From Hahella sp018986435 (GTDB lineage: Bacteria; Pseudomonadota; Gammaproteobacteria; Pseudomonadales; Oleiphilaceae), in the NCBI RefSeq assembly GCF_050749805.1, contig NZ_CP192738.1, forward strand, positions 248,001 to 312,000: 64,000 nt of DNA, written 5' to 3'. The position numbers and the translations under genes were made by a program. Position 1 is the first letter of the stretch. Each line of letters begins with the position of its first letter. The notes under the pieces were generated by a model that was not told where the DNA came from, searched no databases, and saw only the letters and a list, made by a program, of their open reading frames with translations. This document shows, piece after piece, positions 54,218-63,413 of this stretch.

Positions 54218-54397
54218 GATGACTCACATTGAATGCATAAGCGTTCAGCCGACGCTCGGCGTTTAATCCGTCAAAACACAGGAGAGAATCCTGCAGCGAA
54301 AGTCCTGTTCGCAGTCGTCAATGCGATAGTGTCAGCCGAACGGAATGCGAGTTCCGGCGGCTGATGCGGGCGTATGACCCTTCTGACGGTCTGCCTG

Positions 54398-54424
54398 AAC
54401 AATGCTATAAAGCATAGCATTGTT
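54398..54424. terminator. Perfect inverted repeat past the FKBP gene
   Basis: AACAATGCTAT (54398-54408) and ATAGCATTGTT (54414-54424) form an 11-bp perfect stem with a five-base loop, 22 bases past the FKBP stop codon. No T-run follows on the minus strand, so it may be a weak terminator, a mRNA-stabilising hairpin or a protein-binding dyad. Confidence 0.5.
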
Positions 54425-54446
54425 GCGGGCAAACAATAGCGGCGGA

Positions 54447-55163
54447 TTAGCCGTCGGATTTTTCAGCTTTGACTGACAGCAGCTCAACTTCGAACAACAA
54501 GGTTTCGTTCGGGCCGATGCGACCGTTGCCGCCAGGGCCGTAAGCCAGTTTGGCGGGGATGAAAAGCTGCCACTTGGCGCCGGGCTTCATCAGCTGCAGC
54601 GCTTCAGTCCAGCCGGGAATAACGCCGTTAACCGGGAAGGACACAGGCTCGCCGCGTTGTACGGAGCTGTCGAATACTTCGCCGTTGATCAGGCTGCCGG
54701 TGTAATGCACTTCAACGGTGTCTTGCGCTTTGGGGCTGTCGCCTTCGCCAGCTTTCAGCACTTTGTACTGCAGGCCGCTGTCAGTGGTGACAATGCCTTC
54801 TTTCTTAGCGTTATCGGCCAGGAAGGTGTCGCCTTTCTTAGCGTTTTCCTCAGCCATTTTCTCGAACTGCTCCATTTGCTTCTTCTGCATGGCCTGCTGA
54901 TATTGCTGAACCTGCGCAGAGATCTCTTCGTCGGTCATCATGGAAGGCTTGCCGGCGTATGCGTCGGCGACGCCTTTGGTGAAGCTCTCGATATCCAGCT
55001 CAGGCATGGAGTCCGCCAGACGACGACCGAACATTTGACCGAAGCTGTAGCCGGTTTTTTGCGCGTCGTTAGTGAGCTTTTCCGTTTCCGCGTGGACTGC
55101 GACAGGCAACGATAACGCCACAGCGCATAGCAGACCGCTCATGCTGGCTAACGCTTTTTTCAT
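54447..55163 (-). CDS. FKBP-type peptidyl-prolyl isomerase (FklB/Mip-like)
   Basis: The predicted 238-residue protein has a signal peptide (about 1-25, AVHA), an N-terminal helical dimerisation domain (about 30-125) and a C-terminal FKBP domain (VEVHYTGSLINGEVFDSS, VIPGWTEALQLMKPGAKWQLFIP, LAYGPGGNG). It speeds proline isomerisation in periplasmic protein folding, like FkpA or Mip. Length and domain order match FkpA/FklB. It is transcribed alone; the DUF4124 gene upstream lies 127 bases away. Confidence 0.92.
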   Translation of the reverse strand: MKKALASMSGLLCAVALSLPVAVHAETEKLTNDAQKTGYSFGQMFGRRLADSMPELDIESFTKGVADAYAGKPSMMTDEEISAQVQQYQQAMQKKQMEQFEKMAEENAKKGDTFLADNAKKEGIVTTDSGLQYKVLKAGEGDSPKAQDTVEVHYTGSLINGEVFDSSVQRGEPVSFPVNGVIPGWTEALQLMKPGAKWQLFIPAKLAYGPGGNGRIGPNETLLFEVELLSVKAEKSDG

Positions 55164-55289
55164 AATTATTCCTCAAAAAAATTAGATGGATTGGCAGTAT
55201 AAAGCGCTTTAAGGTACAGCTTTTTGGCGCCCTGCGCTAGGGGATGTCAACGCCGGGATCTGGCAGTATCCCGGGCCTGGTTCACAGTT

Positions 55290-55793
55290 CTAACCGCCGT
55301 TGACTTGTTGCAACTGCTTGTTGCGTTCATTCATGAGGTCGCGCACCGCCTTGGCTTCATCCATGATGTTCAGCGCGCGTTCGAAACTGAGGGTGTCTTT
55401 GTTTTCCGCCTCCTCCAGAGTCTTGCGCGTCTCGGGAGGCAAGCCGTCGCGAGGAGATCCGGTGGCGACCTGGCGCTCTTCCTTCTTCTCTGTGGGGACC
55501 GACTGAATAATATTGGTTTTATTGCTGACGCTGATCACGTCCACATTGACGCCTTCGGGGGGCGGGGCGTCGCTGTACTGCAGCACGCCGTCAGCGTCGC
55601 GCCATTTATAGACCTGGCGCACTACTTCCTGCTCCGGCAGCTTTTTGTCCATGGTCATCAGCGTTGGCGTCTCGGTTCCTTCCGGTAAGGGCAGCCGCCA
55701 CATGGGCGAACCTGTCTTATCTTTAATAAAAAAGGGCAGGGCGAGGGCGACCCCAAGCGAGGCCAATGTCAGAAATCGAAAAATCCACTTCAA
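55290..55793 (-). CDS. DUF4124-domain protein
   Basis: The predicted 167-residue protein has an N-terminal membrane helix or signal segment (about 4-22), then a DUF4124 motif (YKWRDADGVLQYSDAPPPEG), a small domain common in gammaproteobacterial envelope proteins of unknown function. The C-terminal 70 residues are charged and helical. It starts 4 bases after the stop of the TIGR02444 gene, so the two form an operon. Confidence 0.8.
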   Translation of the reverse strand: MKWIFRFLTLASLGVALALPFFIKDKTGSPMWRLPLPEGTETPTLMTMDKKLPEQEVVRQVYKWRDADGVLQYSDAPPPEGVNVDVISVSNKTNIIQSVPTEKKEERQVATGSPRDGLPPETRKTLEEAENKDTLSFERALNIMDEAKAVRDLMNERNKQLQQVNGG

Positions 55794-55797
55794 AGGT

Positions 55798-56361
55798 TTA
55801 CATCTCCATGACCAGATTGGCGGCCACCAAGTTCAATTGCGCCTGATTCACTCCCTGCGCGTCATTGAGACGGGAGAAGTAATCAAGCAGATTGCGACGG
55901 CAAAGAGCAACCGTCTTTACCGCTTCCTGCGGCGCTGATAAATCCTCTTTCCCCGTACCTGATAGTAAAGCATAAATAAGCGATATTTCGTAGCGCTCAG
56001 CCGCCAGTTCCAACTGAAGAATGCGCTGTCTGAGCGCGTTTTGGCGGCAGTCTTGTTTATTCAGCGCGTTACGTGCGGTTCGCAGCGGCAGAACAATTTT
56101 TGCGCGCCAGGAATCGATGGCGCTGAAATCGCTGGCGGGGTTAAAGCGACGCTGACGCAGGGCGAGCCAGCCGCAGGCGAACAGCAGGTTCACATCGGCG
56201 TCAAACTGGTTTTGCCATTGCAGACAGATTGCCTGAGTTTGCGGGTGTGCATAGCGCGCCAGAGCATAGTCCCAAAGCGGATTGTCCAACAGGGGCGGGC
56301 CGCCCTGGGCGGGGTTTTGGGAGGCCTCGGGCTGTGGCCTGTCAGAGGCGCTTTCGCTCAT
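55798..56361 (-). CDS. TIGR02444-family protein (DUF2390)
   Basis: The predicted 187-residue protein contains the TIGR02444/DUF2390 segment NPLWDYALARYAHPQTQ followed by VNLLFACGWLALR. The family is soluble, helical, conserved in gammaproteobacteria and without known function. It is divergent from yheS-like gene (48 bases between starts), an arrangement that is conserved in other gammaproteobacteria as far as I recall. Confidence 0.82.
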   Translation of the reverse strand: MSESASDRPQPEASQNPAQGGPPLLDNPLWDYALARYAHPQTQAICLQWQNQFDADVNLLFACGWLALRQRRFNPASDFSAIDSWRAKIVLPLRTARNALNKQDCRQNALRQRILQLELAAERYEISLIYALLSGTGKEDLSAPQEAVKTVALCRRNLLDYFSRLNDAQGVNQAQLNLVAANLVMEM

Positions 56362-56409
56362 AGAAAACTCTTTAATGAATCGATGGCAAGCGTGCTAAAA
56401 TCCGCCGCC

Positions 56410-58320
56410 ATGTTAAGTCTAAATCAGTTATCGATCCAACGTTCCGGCCAGTATCTGCTGGAAAACGCTACTGTCACCGTTACGGCGCGCAGCCGCGTCG
56501 CTATTGTCGGCCCTAACGGTTGCGGTAAATCCACTTTGTTCAGCCTTATTCTGGGGGAGATCGGCTCCGATTCGGGAGACATTTCCTTTCCTGGCGGAAC
56601 CCGTATCTCCCACATGGCTCAGGAGACGCCCGCGCTGGATTGCTCCGCGCTGGACTTTGTTCTCGACGGCGATAAGCGACTGCGTCAATTGCAGGCCGAA
56701 CTGGCGCTGGCGGAGCAGGCGGACGACGGCGTCGCCACTGCGCGCTTGCACCATGAGCTTGACCTGATCGACGGTTACAGCGCCGAAGTGCGCGCGCGCC
56801 GCCTGCTGGAAGGCCTGGGCTTTCCGACGCACTGGCACTCGCGTACGGTTGGAGAGTTTTCCGGAGGCTGGCGCATTCGACTGAACCTGGCGCAGGCGCT
56901 GATGTGTCCGTCTGAATTATTATTGCTGGACGAACCTACCAACCACTTGGATTTGGACGCTCTGGTCTGGCTGGAGAATTGGTTGCTGCGTTACCAGGGC
57001 ACGTTGTTGTTTATCTCCCACGACCGTGACTTCATTGATCACCTGGCGACCCATGTGCTGCATTATGATCAGCGCTCATTGGTGCTTTACGCCGGTGGCT
57101 ATAGCCAGTTTGAAGAAGCGCGCGCGATGCGATTGGCGCAACAGCAAGCGTTGTATGTGAAGCAGCAGACCCGTATCGCTGAGATCCAGTCTTTTGTGCG
57201 GCGCTTTGGCGCTAAAGCCACCAAGGCGAAGCAAGCCCAAAGTCGCTTGAAAGAACTGGAGCGTATGGAGCTGATTGCTGCGGCGCACGTGGATTCGCCG
57301 TTCAGCTTTTCTCTACCGTGCAGCGATAAGATTTCCAGTCCGTTGCTGGTAGTGGATGACGGGGGCTTGGGATATGGCGCTGAGCCCGTATTGCAGCATG
57401 TAAATCTGACGCTGTTGCCCGGCGCTCGATTAGGCGTCCTTGGCGCTAACGGCGAAGGTAAATCGACCCTGATCAAAACGCTGGCGGGACAGTTGCCGTT
57501 GATTTCCGGCCGCAGAACAGGCGGTGAACATTTAAGGATTGGTTACTTCGCGCAGCATCAATTGGAAGCGTTGGACCCAGGCGCAACGCCGATGCAGCAT
57601 CTGCAAAAAGTCAGGCCGCAGGCGTCGGAGCAGGAAATTCGTAATTTTCTGGGCGGATTCGGTTTCCCCGGCGAGCAAGCGGCGGGCGACATCAAGAATT
57701 TTTCCGGCGGTGAACGGGCGCGTCTGGCGCTGGCGTTAATCGCCTGGAACAAACCCAACCTGCTATTGCTCGACGAACCCACCAACCACCTTGATCTGGA
57801 TATGCGCCACGCTCTGAACATGGCGCTGCAGGAATACCCTGGCGCGGTCATCGTCGTTTCGCACGATCGTCATCTGTTGCGGGCAATGGCGGACCAGTTC
57901 GTCTGGGTGCATGGCGGCCGTATGGAGCCCTATAACGGCTCCCTGGAAGACTACGAAAAAGAATTGTTGAGCCGGTTGCGCGCGAATCAGCCGGAAGCGG
58001 CGAAAAGCGATGACTCCGCCGACGCCGAAATGCAGGAAAGCGCGGAAGACCGTAAGCGTCGAAAGCGTGACGAAGCGGAAAAAAGACAGCGTTTAAGCCC
58101 GTTGCGGAAAAAAATAGCTACACTGGAAGCTGAGATAGAAAAGTTGCAGGGCAAACTGCAGGAAATTGAAGCGCAATTAGGAGAAGGAGATCTTTACGAG
58201 GATCAAAACAAGGAACAACTGAAAGCGCATCTGGAATCCCAGCGGGTGAACCGCCAACGTCTGACTGAGGCGGAAGAAATCTGGCTGGAGCTTAATGAGG
58301 AGTTGGAAGGACTGCTCTGA
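56410..58320 (+). CDS. yheS: ABC-F family ATPase (YheS-like)
   Basis: The predicted 636-residue protein has two ABC ATPase domains in tandem with no membrane part. First Walker A is GPNGCGKST and signature EFSGGWRIR; the second is GANGEGKST and NFSGGERAR. The linker segment KATKAKQAQSRLKELERME and the C-terminal coiled coil match E. coli YheS over its whole length (637 residues there). ABC-F proteins act on the ribosome, influencing elongation. ATG 56410 aligns with that length; ATG 56383 is an upstream option, and the frame remains open back to 56041 only through the opposite-strand gene. Confidence 0.93.
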   Translation: MLSLNQLSIQRSGQYLLENATVTVTARSRVAIVGPNGCGKSTLFSLILGEIGSDSGDISFPGGTRISHMAQETPALDCSALDFVLDGDKRLRQLQAELALAEQADDGVATARLHHELDLIDGYSAEVRARRLLEGLGFPTHWHSRTVGEFSGGWRIRLNLAQALMCPSELLLLDEPTNHLDLDALVWLENWLLRYQGTLLFISHDRDFIDHLATHVLHYDQRSLVLYAGGYSQFEEARAMRLAQQQALYVKQQTRIAEIQSFVRRFGAKATKAKQAQSRLKELERMELIAAAHVDSPFSFSLPCSDKISSPLLVVDDGGLGYGAEPVLQHVNLTLLPGARLGVLGANGEGKSTLIKTLAGQLPLISGRRTGGEHLRIGYFAQHQLEALDPGATPMQHLQKVRPQASEQEIRNFLGGFGFPGEQAAGDIKNFSGGERARLALALIAWNKPNLLLLDEPTNHLDLDMRHALNMALQEYPGAVIVVSHDRHLLRAMADQFVWVHGGRMEPYNGSLEDYEKELLSRLRANQPEAAKSDDSADAEMQESAEDRKRRKRDEAEKRQRLSPLRKKIATLEAEIEKLQGKLQEIEAQLGEGDLYEDQNKEQLKAHLESQRVNRQRLTEAEEIWLELNEELEGLL

Positions 58321-58432
58321 TCGGCCTATCTCTCTATGCGTATATATGCCTATAGACCGCTTCGCCGCTACGGAGTTTAGTTAGAGTCCTTGCAACCACG
58401 ATAATCACAATATATTCGCAAGGAGTATTCCC

Positions 58433-59539
58433 ATGAAACTGTGGAAACGCACCCTGACCGGGCTGGCAGTCGGCCTGTGTCTCTCCTCCGCTCTTCAAGC
58501 CGCTGAAACCATTAAAATCGCCATCGCAGGACCCCAATCCGGGTCAGTCGCCCAGTACGGCGAGATGCAGTTTAACGGCGTGCACGCAGCCATTGACCTG
58601 ATCAACAAAGCAGGAGGCGTCAAGGGCAAAATGCTGGAAGCAGTTGAATATGACGACGCTTGCGAGCCCAAGCAGGCTGTGGCGGTCGCCAACAAAGTCG
58701 TCAACGATGGCGTGCAGTATGTGGTCGGACATTTGTGTTCCGGTTCCACCCAGCCCGCCACCGACGTCTACGAAGACGAAGGCATTCTGGCGGTGACCTG
58801 CTCCACCAACCCTTCTATCACCGAGCGCGGCTTCCGCTACATTTTCCGCACCATCGGCCTGGACTCTGCGCAAGGGCCCACCGCTGGAAAATATATCGCG
58901 GAACACCTCAAGCCCAAGCGCGTTGCGGTAATTCACGACAAACAACAGTACGGCGAGGGCATCGCCAGCTCTGTAAAAAGCACCCTGGAAAGCATGGGCG
59001 TCAATGTTGTCGCGTTTGAAGGCGTCACCGCTGGCGATAAAGACTTCTCCTCCCTGATTGCGAAGCTGAAAAAAGAGAACGTGGATCTGGTCTACTACGG
59101 TGGTTATCACCCAGAGCTGGGTCTGATTCTGAGACAAAGCAACGACGCGGGCTTCAAGCCTCAATTCATGGGACCGGAAGCGGTTGGCAACAAAGAGATT
59201 TCCTCTATTGCAGGTCCTGCATCTGAAGGTCTGATCGTAACTTTACCCGCCAGATACGACCTGAACGCGAATAACGCAGACGTCGTAGCGCTGATGAAGT
59301 CAAAAGGACAGGATCCTACTGGACCTTTCGTGTGGACCAGCGTTGCAGCCGTGCAGTCACTGGTTGAAGCGATGAACAAAGTAGGCGATGGCGATACTGA
59401 GAAAGTCGCGGATTACCTGCGCGAAAACACCATCAATACGTCGATGGGTCCTCTGACCTGGGATGACAAAGGTGATCTTGAAGGCTTCGAGTTCGGCTTG
59501 TTTACCTGGCATCAGGACGGCACTTCTACACCGCTGTAA
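58433..59539 (+). CDS. Branched-chain amino-acid ABC transporter binding protein
   Basis: The predicted 368-residue periplasmic protein has a signal peptide (about 1-23, LQAAE) and the LivJ/LivK fold: IKIAIAGPQSGSVAQYGEMQ at the start, YVVGHLCSGSTQPATDVYEDEG and RTIGLDSAQGPTAGKYI in the first lobe. It would bind leucine, isoleucine or valine for an ABC importer. No livH, livM, livG or livF genes are nearby, so the permease is elsewhere. AAGGAG precedes ATG 58433, and a strong terminator follows. Confidence 0.93.
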   Translation: MKLWKRTLTGLAVGLCLSSALQAAETIKIAIAGPQSGSVAQYGEMQFNGVHAAIDLINKAGGVKGKMLEAVEYDDACEPKQAVAVANKVVNDGVQYVVGHLCSGSTQPATDVYEDEGILAVTCSTNPSITERGFRYIFRTIGLDSAQGPTAGKYIAEHLKPKRVAVIHDKQQYGEGIASSVKSTLESMGVNVVAFEGVTAGDKDFSSLIAKLKKENVDLVYYGGYHPELGLILRQSNDAGFKPQFMGPEAVGNKEISSIAGPASEGLIVTLPARYDLNANNADVVALMKSKGQDPTGPFVWTSVAAVQSLVEAMNKVGDGDTEKVADYLRENTINTSMGPLTWDDKGDLEGFEFGLFTWHQDGTSTPL

Positions 59540-59549
59540 TGTATTAAAC

Positions 59550-59577
59550 AAAAGGGGCGCCATCTTGCGCCCCTTTT
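59550..59577 (+). terminator. Rho-independent terminator
   Basis: AAAAGGGGCGC (59550-59560) pairs perfectly with GCGCCCCTTTT (59567-59577) around a six-base loop, just after the LivK-like stop. The stem includes the T-run, so it can work for both directions; ppx converges from the other side. Confidence 0.9.
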
Positions 59578-59665
59578 CCCACTCTCGATTTCTTACTTTT
59601 CTAACCCATCAGCAAGTGTTTTCTTTATAAACACTGAGTACTTTGCTGACTGAACAGCCTCAGGC

Positions 59666-61213
59666 TCAGCTTTCCTCTTCCTTAAACTCCATATCAATAC
59701 CGAACTTGGTGAGCAGGCCTTTCTCCGCTTCCAGATCAGCGCTGGTCAGCGGGCGGGATTGCAGCCAGTCTTTCGGAAAAATCAGCGTTAACGATCTTTT
59801 GTTCGCTTTCACTTTGACGGAGTCCAGCACTTCGCAGTTACGTGAGTGTTGCAGGACCACCGCAAGTCGCAACGCCACGGCTAATTGCTTCAATGGATCA
59901 GCATCTTCCAGCGCGTATTCGTCGAAAACGGTATCCAGAATTTTCCGGCGGTGAACGCGAATCAGCATCGCCAGCGATTGCTGGGTCTGTCGGGAAAATC
60001 CCGCCAAGTCGGAATAGCGAATCAGGTAAGCGCCGTGTTTGTGGAATTGAGTATGGGAGATAGCCAGACCGACTTCATGCAGACGCGACGCCCAACGTAG
60101 TAGTTCAGTCAGCTCTTCGTTTGGCAGTTTCCACTGCTCCGCGAGCTGCTTCCATAGCGCTACGGCGGTTCCCTCGACGGCGGCGGCATGCTCGCGGTCG
60201 ATATGATAACGCTCCTGCAGGCTGTTGATGGTGCGCTCGCGCACGTCCTCATGATGGATGCGGCCGATCATGTCGTACAGCAAACCTTCACGCAGGGCTC
60301 CGTCGCAGAACTCCATTTCTTCGATTTGCAGCACATCGAACGCCGCCATCAATATCGCCAGTCCCGCTGGGAAAATCGACAGCCGGTCTTTGCGTACGCC
60401 AAGCTTGGTAAGCTGGCTGATTTTACCCAGACGTACGACTTCGTCTTTGAGTTTAACCAGTCCATCTGGAGTGATTTTGTGCATTCCCCACTGGTTGTGG
60501 GTGAGCACCTGCTCAATAGCCTTGATGGAGCCTGAGGAGCCGACGCAATGGTGCCAGCCGACATTGCGGTAGCGATTGCGTATGTTGAGCAACTCTCGGG
60601 AGGCCTCTACAAAGGCGCGGGCGAATTGCAGTTGAGTGATCTTACCGTCGCCGAAAAAGCGATCCCGGTAGGACACGCACCCCATGTGCAAACTTTCCAG
60701 CTCTTTGGTTTCAAAGCGCTGGCCGATGATGAATTCGGTGCTGCCGCCGCCGATATCAATGACCAGCCGGTTGTCGGCGTCGTCGGAAAGTGAGTGGGCG
60801 ACGCCAAGGTAAATGAGTCGCGCTTCTTCCCGTCCGCTTATCACTGAAATGGGGTGGCCGATAAGTTTTTCCGCCCTGCGTATAAAGGCGCGGGCGTTTT
60901 TCGCTACCCGTAATGCATTAGTGCCTACAATCTGCACTGCGCCGCGGGGCATGCCGCTGATGCGCTGCGCGAAACGCTCCAGGCAGGCTAACGCCCGATG
61001 CTGGGAGGCTTCGTCGAGGAAGTTGCGTGCGTCCAGACCTGCTGCGAGCTGGACTTTTTCGCCTAGTTTCTCCAGCGGCCGGATTTCATTGTGAACCAGC
61101 TGGGCGACGACCATATGGAAACTGTTCGAGCCCATATCGATGGCGGCGATCAGCTCCGGAGAAGTAGGCGCCGGAGAGACGGCGTCCGCCGGGGTGGTGG
61201 ATGATATTGTCAT
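59666..61213 (-). CDS. ppx: Exopolyphosphatase (Ppx/GppA)
   Basis: The predicted 515-residue enzyme removes terminal phosphate from polyphosphate. The ASKHA-type N-terminal fold shows IAAIDMGSNSFHMVV, and the phosphate loop VIDIGGGSTEFI follows near residue 145; a C-terminal HD-like domain carries the helices EVGLAISHTQFHKHGAYL. Ppx and GppA are hard to separate by eye; length about 500 and the C-terminal domain favour Ppx. It is divergent from trxA with 281 bases between starts. ppk is not in the window. Confidence 0.93.
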   Translation of the reverse strand: MTISSTTPADAVSPAPTSPELIAAIDMGSNSFHMVVAQLVHNEIRPLEKLGEKVQLAAGLDARNFLDEASQHRALACLERFAQRISGMPRGAVQIVGTNALRVAKNARAFIRRAEKLIGHPISVISGREEARLIYLGVAHSLSDDADNRLVIDIGGGSTEFIIGQRFETKELESLHMGCVSYRDRFFGDGKITQLQFARAFVEASRELLNIRNRYRNVGWHHCVGSSGSIKAIEQVLTHNQWGMHKITPDGLVKLKDEVVRLGKISQLTKLGVRKDRLSIFPAGLAILMAAFDVLQIEEMEFCDGALREGLLYDMIGRIHHEDVRERTINSLQERYHIDREHAAAVEGTAVALWKQLAEQWKLPNEELTELLRWASRLHEVGLAISHTQFHKHGAYLIRYSDLAGFSRQTQQSLAMLIRVHRRKILDTVFDEYALEDADPLKQLAVALRLAVVLQHSRNCEVLDSVKVKANKRSLTLIFPKDWLQSRPLTSADLEAEKGLLTKFGIDMEFKEEES

Positions 61214-61494
61214 GAACTCTCTTGAAATCCTTGCGCTAAACCTTATATTTAGGAAATCTCGTTTTAGATTGTCAACTTGCTTGCTGAATTAGTCGACCTA
61301 AGCGGTCAATTTTCAGTTGTACTGATTGCTCCAATATTAAGGTCAGCCGACCGAAATAAGCCGGCGGAGAATGGAACCACTTCTTTCACAGGACGTCAAA
61401 GTCATTTTCCTAACCGGATTTTAAGGTTATTTTTACCAGGCCCACCTTATATAGTAGTCGGTAAAAGCATTCACCTCTTAGCCAGGATTAAATA

Positions 61495-61821
61495 ATGAGC
61501 AGCCGAATTGTTAACGTAACTGATGACTCTTTTGAAAGTGAAGTCTTGAAGGCCGATGGCCCCGTGCTGGTGGATTACTGGGCTGAGTGGTGCGGTCCCT
61601 GTAAGATGATTGCGCCAGTATTGGAAGAGATCGCGGAAGAATATGGCGATCGTCTGAAAATCTGCAAACTGAATATCGACGAAAATGAAAAGACTCCGCC
61701 CAAGTTCAGCATCCGTGGTATTCCAACGCTGATGTTGTTCAAAAATGGCGCTGTAGATGCGACCAAAGTAGGCGCGTTATCCAAGTCCCAGCTGACGGCT
61801 TTCCTGGACAGCAACCTTTAA
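61495..61821 (+). CDS. trxA: Thioredoxin 1
   Basis: The predicted 108-residue protein is a standard thioredoxin: active site WCGPC (Cys33 and Cys36) preceded by LVDYWAEW, and the cis-proline segment IRGIPTLMLF. It reduces disulfides of cytoplasmic proteins with electrons from thioredoxin reductase. It lies upstream of rho, the same order as in E. coli. ATG 61495 is preceded by a purine-rich site (GGATTAAATA). Confidence 0.97.
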   Translation: MSSRIVNVTDDSFESEVLKADGPVLVDYWAEWCGPCKMIAPVLEEIAEEYGDRLKICKLNIDENEKTPPKFSIRGIPTLMLFKNGAVDATKVGALSKSQLTAFLDSNL

Positions 61822-61835
61822 TATACGCCCTCTCT

Positions 61836-61858
61836 GAGCGGGGGGCTGACCCCTGCTC
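61836..61858 (+). terminator. Hairpin between trxA and rho
   Basis: GAGCGGGGG (61836-61844) pairs with CCCCTGCTC (61850-61858) over nine positions, one a G-T wobble, 14 bases past the trxA stop. No T-run follows. It may end trxA transcripts with help from Rho or protect the 3' end. Confidence 0.5.
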
Positions 61859-62023
61859 AAAATGCGCGTAATTTTCTGGACGAAGGCTATAATTCAACCT
61901 ATACTGATTTTGCTTTCAACTTTTTGGCGATAGTCCTCCTTTCGCTGGATTAATAAGTAAAACGATAAACTCTTCCATCTATAACCTAACCCTCTCCAAT
62001 CAGGTCAACTGTTTTTCGATCCT

Positions 62024-63286
62024 ATGAATCTTACTGAATTAAAAAAGAAACCCGTTCCTGAGCTATTGACCATCGCCGAAGAAATGGGCCTGGAAAATAT
62101 GGCTCGCTCCCGCAAGCAGGATGTGATTTTCAGTATTTTGAAAAAGCACGCCAAAAGCGGAGAAGACATCTACGGCGATGGCGTTCTGGAAATCCTGCAG
62201 GATGGCTTCGGCTTCTTGCGTTCCGCGGACAGTTCCTACCTGGCCGGCCCTGACGACATCTACGTCTCACCCAGTCAAATCCGCCGTTTCAACCTCAGAA
62301 CGGGCGATACAATCGCCGGTAAGATTCGACCGCCGAAAGACGGCGAGCGTTATTTCGCGCTGTTGAAAGTCAATGAAATCAACTTCGACAAACCTGAAAA
62401 CGCCCGCAACAAAATCCTGTTTGAAAACCTGACGCCTCTGTTCCCGCAGGAAAGACTGCGTCTGGAAGCCGGCAACGGCAGTACGGAAGATTTATCAGCG
62501 CGTATTCTGGATTTGGTCGCGCCTATCGGTAAAGGGCAGCGCGGTTTGATCGTATCGCCGCCTAAAGCCGGTAAGACCCTCCTCATGCAGAATATCGCCC
62601 AGTCCATCACCCGCAACAATCCCGAAACCCACTTAATGGTTCTGCTGATCGACGAACGCCCTGAAGAGGTGACCGAGATGCAGCGCACCGTACGTGGTGA
62701 AGTGGTTGCGAGCACCTTCGACGAGCCGCCGGCCCGTCACGTTCAGGTTGCTGAGATGGTTATCGAAAAAGCCAAGCGTCTGGTTGAGCACAAAAAAGAC
62801 GTAGTGATCCTGTTGGACTCCATCACTCGTCTGGCGCGCGCTTACAACACCATTATCCCGTCCTCCGGCAAAGTACTGACCGGTGGTGTGGACGCCCATG
62901 CGCTGGAACGTCCCAAGCGCTTTTTCGGCGCCGCGCGGAATGTCGAGGAAGGCGGCAGCCTTACCATCGTCGCTACGGCGCTGATCGACACCGGCTCCAA
63001 AATGGACGAAGTGATTTACGAAGAGTTCAAGGGCACCGGTAACCTGGAAGTGCATTTGGACCGTAGAATTTCTGAAAAACGCGTCTTCCCTGCAATTAAC
63101 ATCCGTCGCTCCGGCACTCGCCGTGAAGAGCTGCTGATGTCTGAGGAAGAGCTGCAAAGAGTGTGGATTCTGCGCAAGCTGCTGCACTCTATGGAAGACG
63201 ATATCGCCGCGGTGGAGTTCCTGCTTGATAAGCTGAAGGACACCAAAACCAACGACGAATTCTTCCAGGCCATGAAAAAGCGCTAA
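62024..63286 (+). CDS. rho: Transcription termination factor Rho
   Basis: The predicted 420-residue hexameric RNA helicase ends transcription at Rho-dependent sites. The N-terminal helical bundle and cold-shock-like RNA-binding domain (DGFGFLRSADSSYLAGPDDIYV) precede the ATPase with Walker A SPPKAGKT (178-185), Walker B DVVILLDSITRLARAYN and the Q/R-loop regions GTGNLEVHLDR. Length fits E. coli Rho (419). The 202-base leader is A+T-rich and may take part in self-regulation, as known for rho genes. A terminator follows at 63315. Confidence 0.98.
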   Translation: MNLTELKKKPVPELLTIAEEMGLENMARSRKQDVIFSILKKHAKSGEDIYGDGVLEILQDGFGFLRSADSSYLAGPDDIYVSPSQIRRFNLRTGDTIAGKIRPPKDGERYFALLKVNEINFDKPENARNKILFENLTPLFPQERLRLEAGNGSTEDLSARILDLVAPIGKGQRGLIVSPPKAGKTLLMQNIAQSITRNNPETHLMVLLIDERPEEVTEMQRTVRGEVVASTFDEPPARHVQVAEMVIEKAKRLVEHKKDVVILLDSITRLARAYNTIIPSSGKVLTGGVDAHALERPKRFFGAARNVEEGGSLTIVATALIDTGSKMDEVIYEEFKGTGNLEVHLDRRISEKRVFPAINIRRSGTRREELLMSEEELQRVWILRKLLHSMEDDIAAVEFLLDKLKDTKTNDEFFQAMKKR

Positions 63287-63314
63287 GCGCATGGCTGACC
63301 TGAGATGAGTTTAA

Positions 63315-63349
63315 GCCCCTGTCGCCCACCGGCGCAGGGGTTTTCTTTT
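63315..63349 (+). terminator. Rho-independent terminator after rho
   Basis: CCCCTG (63316-63321) pairs with CAGGGG (63335-63340), extended inward by CGC/GCG, and is followed by TTTTCTTTT. Confidence 0.85.
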
Positions 63350-63413
63350 ATCCGCTGCGCCTATATTGTGCGCCTATGAATCCATCGATCCCAGCCTGTC
63401 TATATCGAATCTT

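Noticed and set aside
56041..56409. Extended N-terminus of the YheS-like protein
   Set aside because: The added residues run through the opposite-strand TIGR02444 gene and have no counterpart in YheS; length agrees with the family only from ATG 56410.
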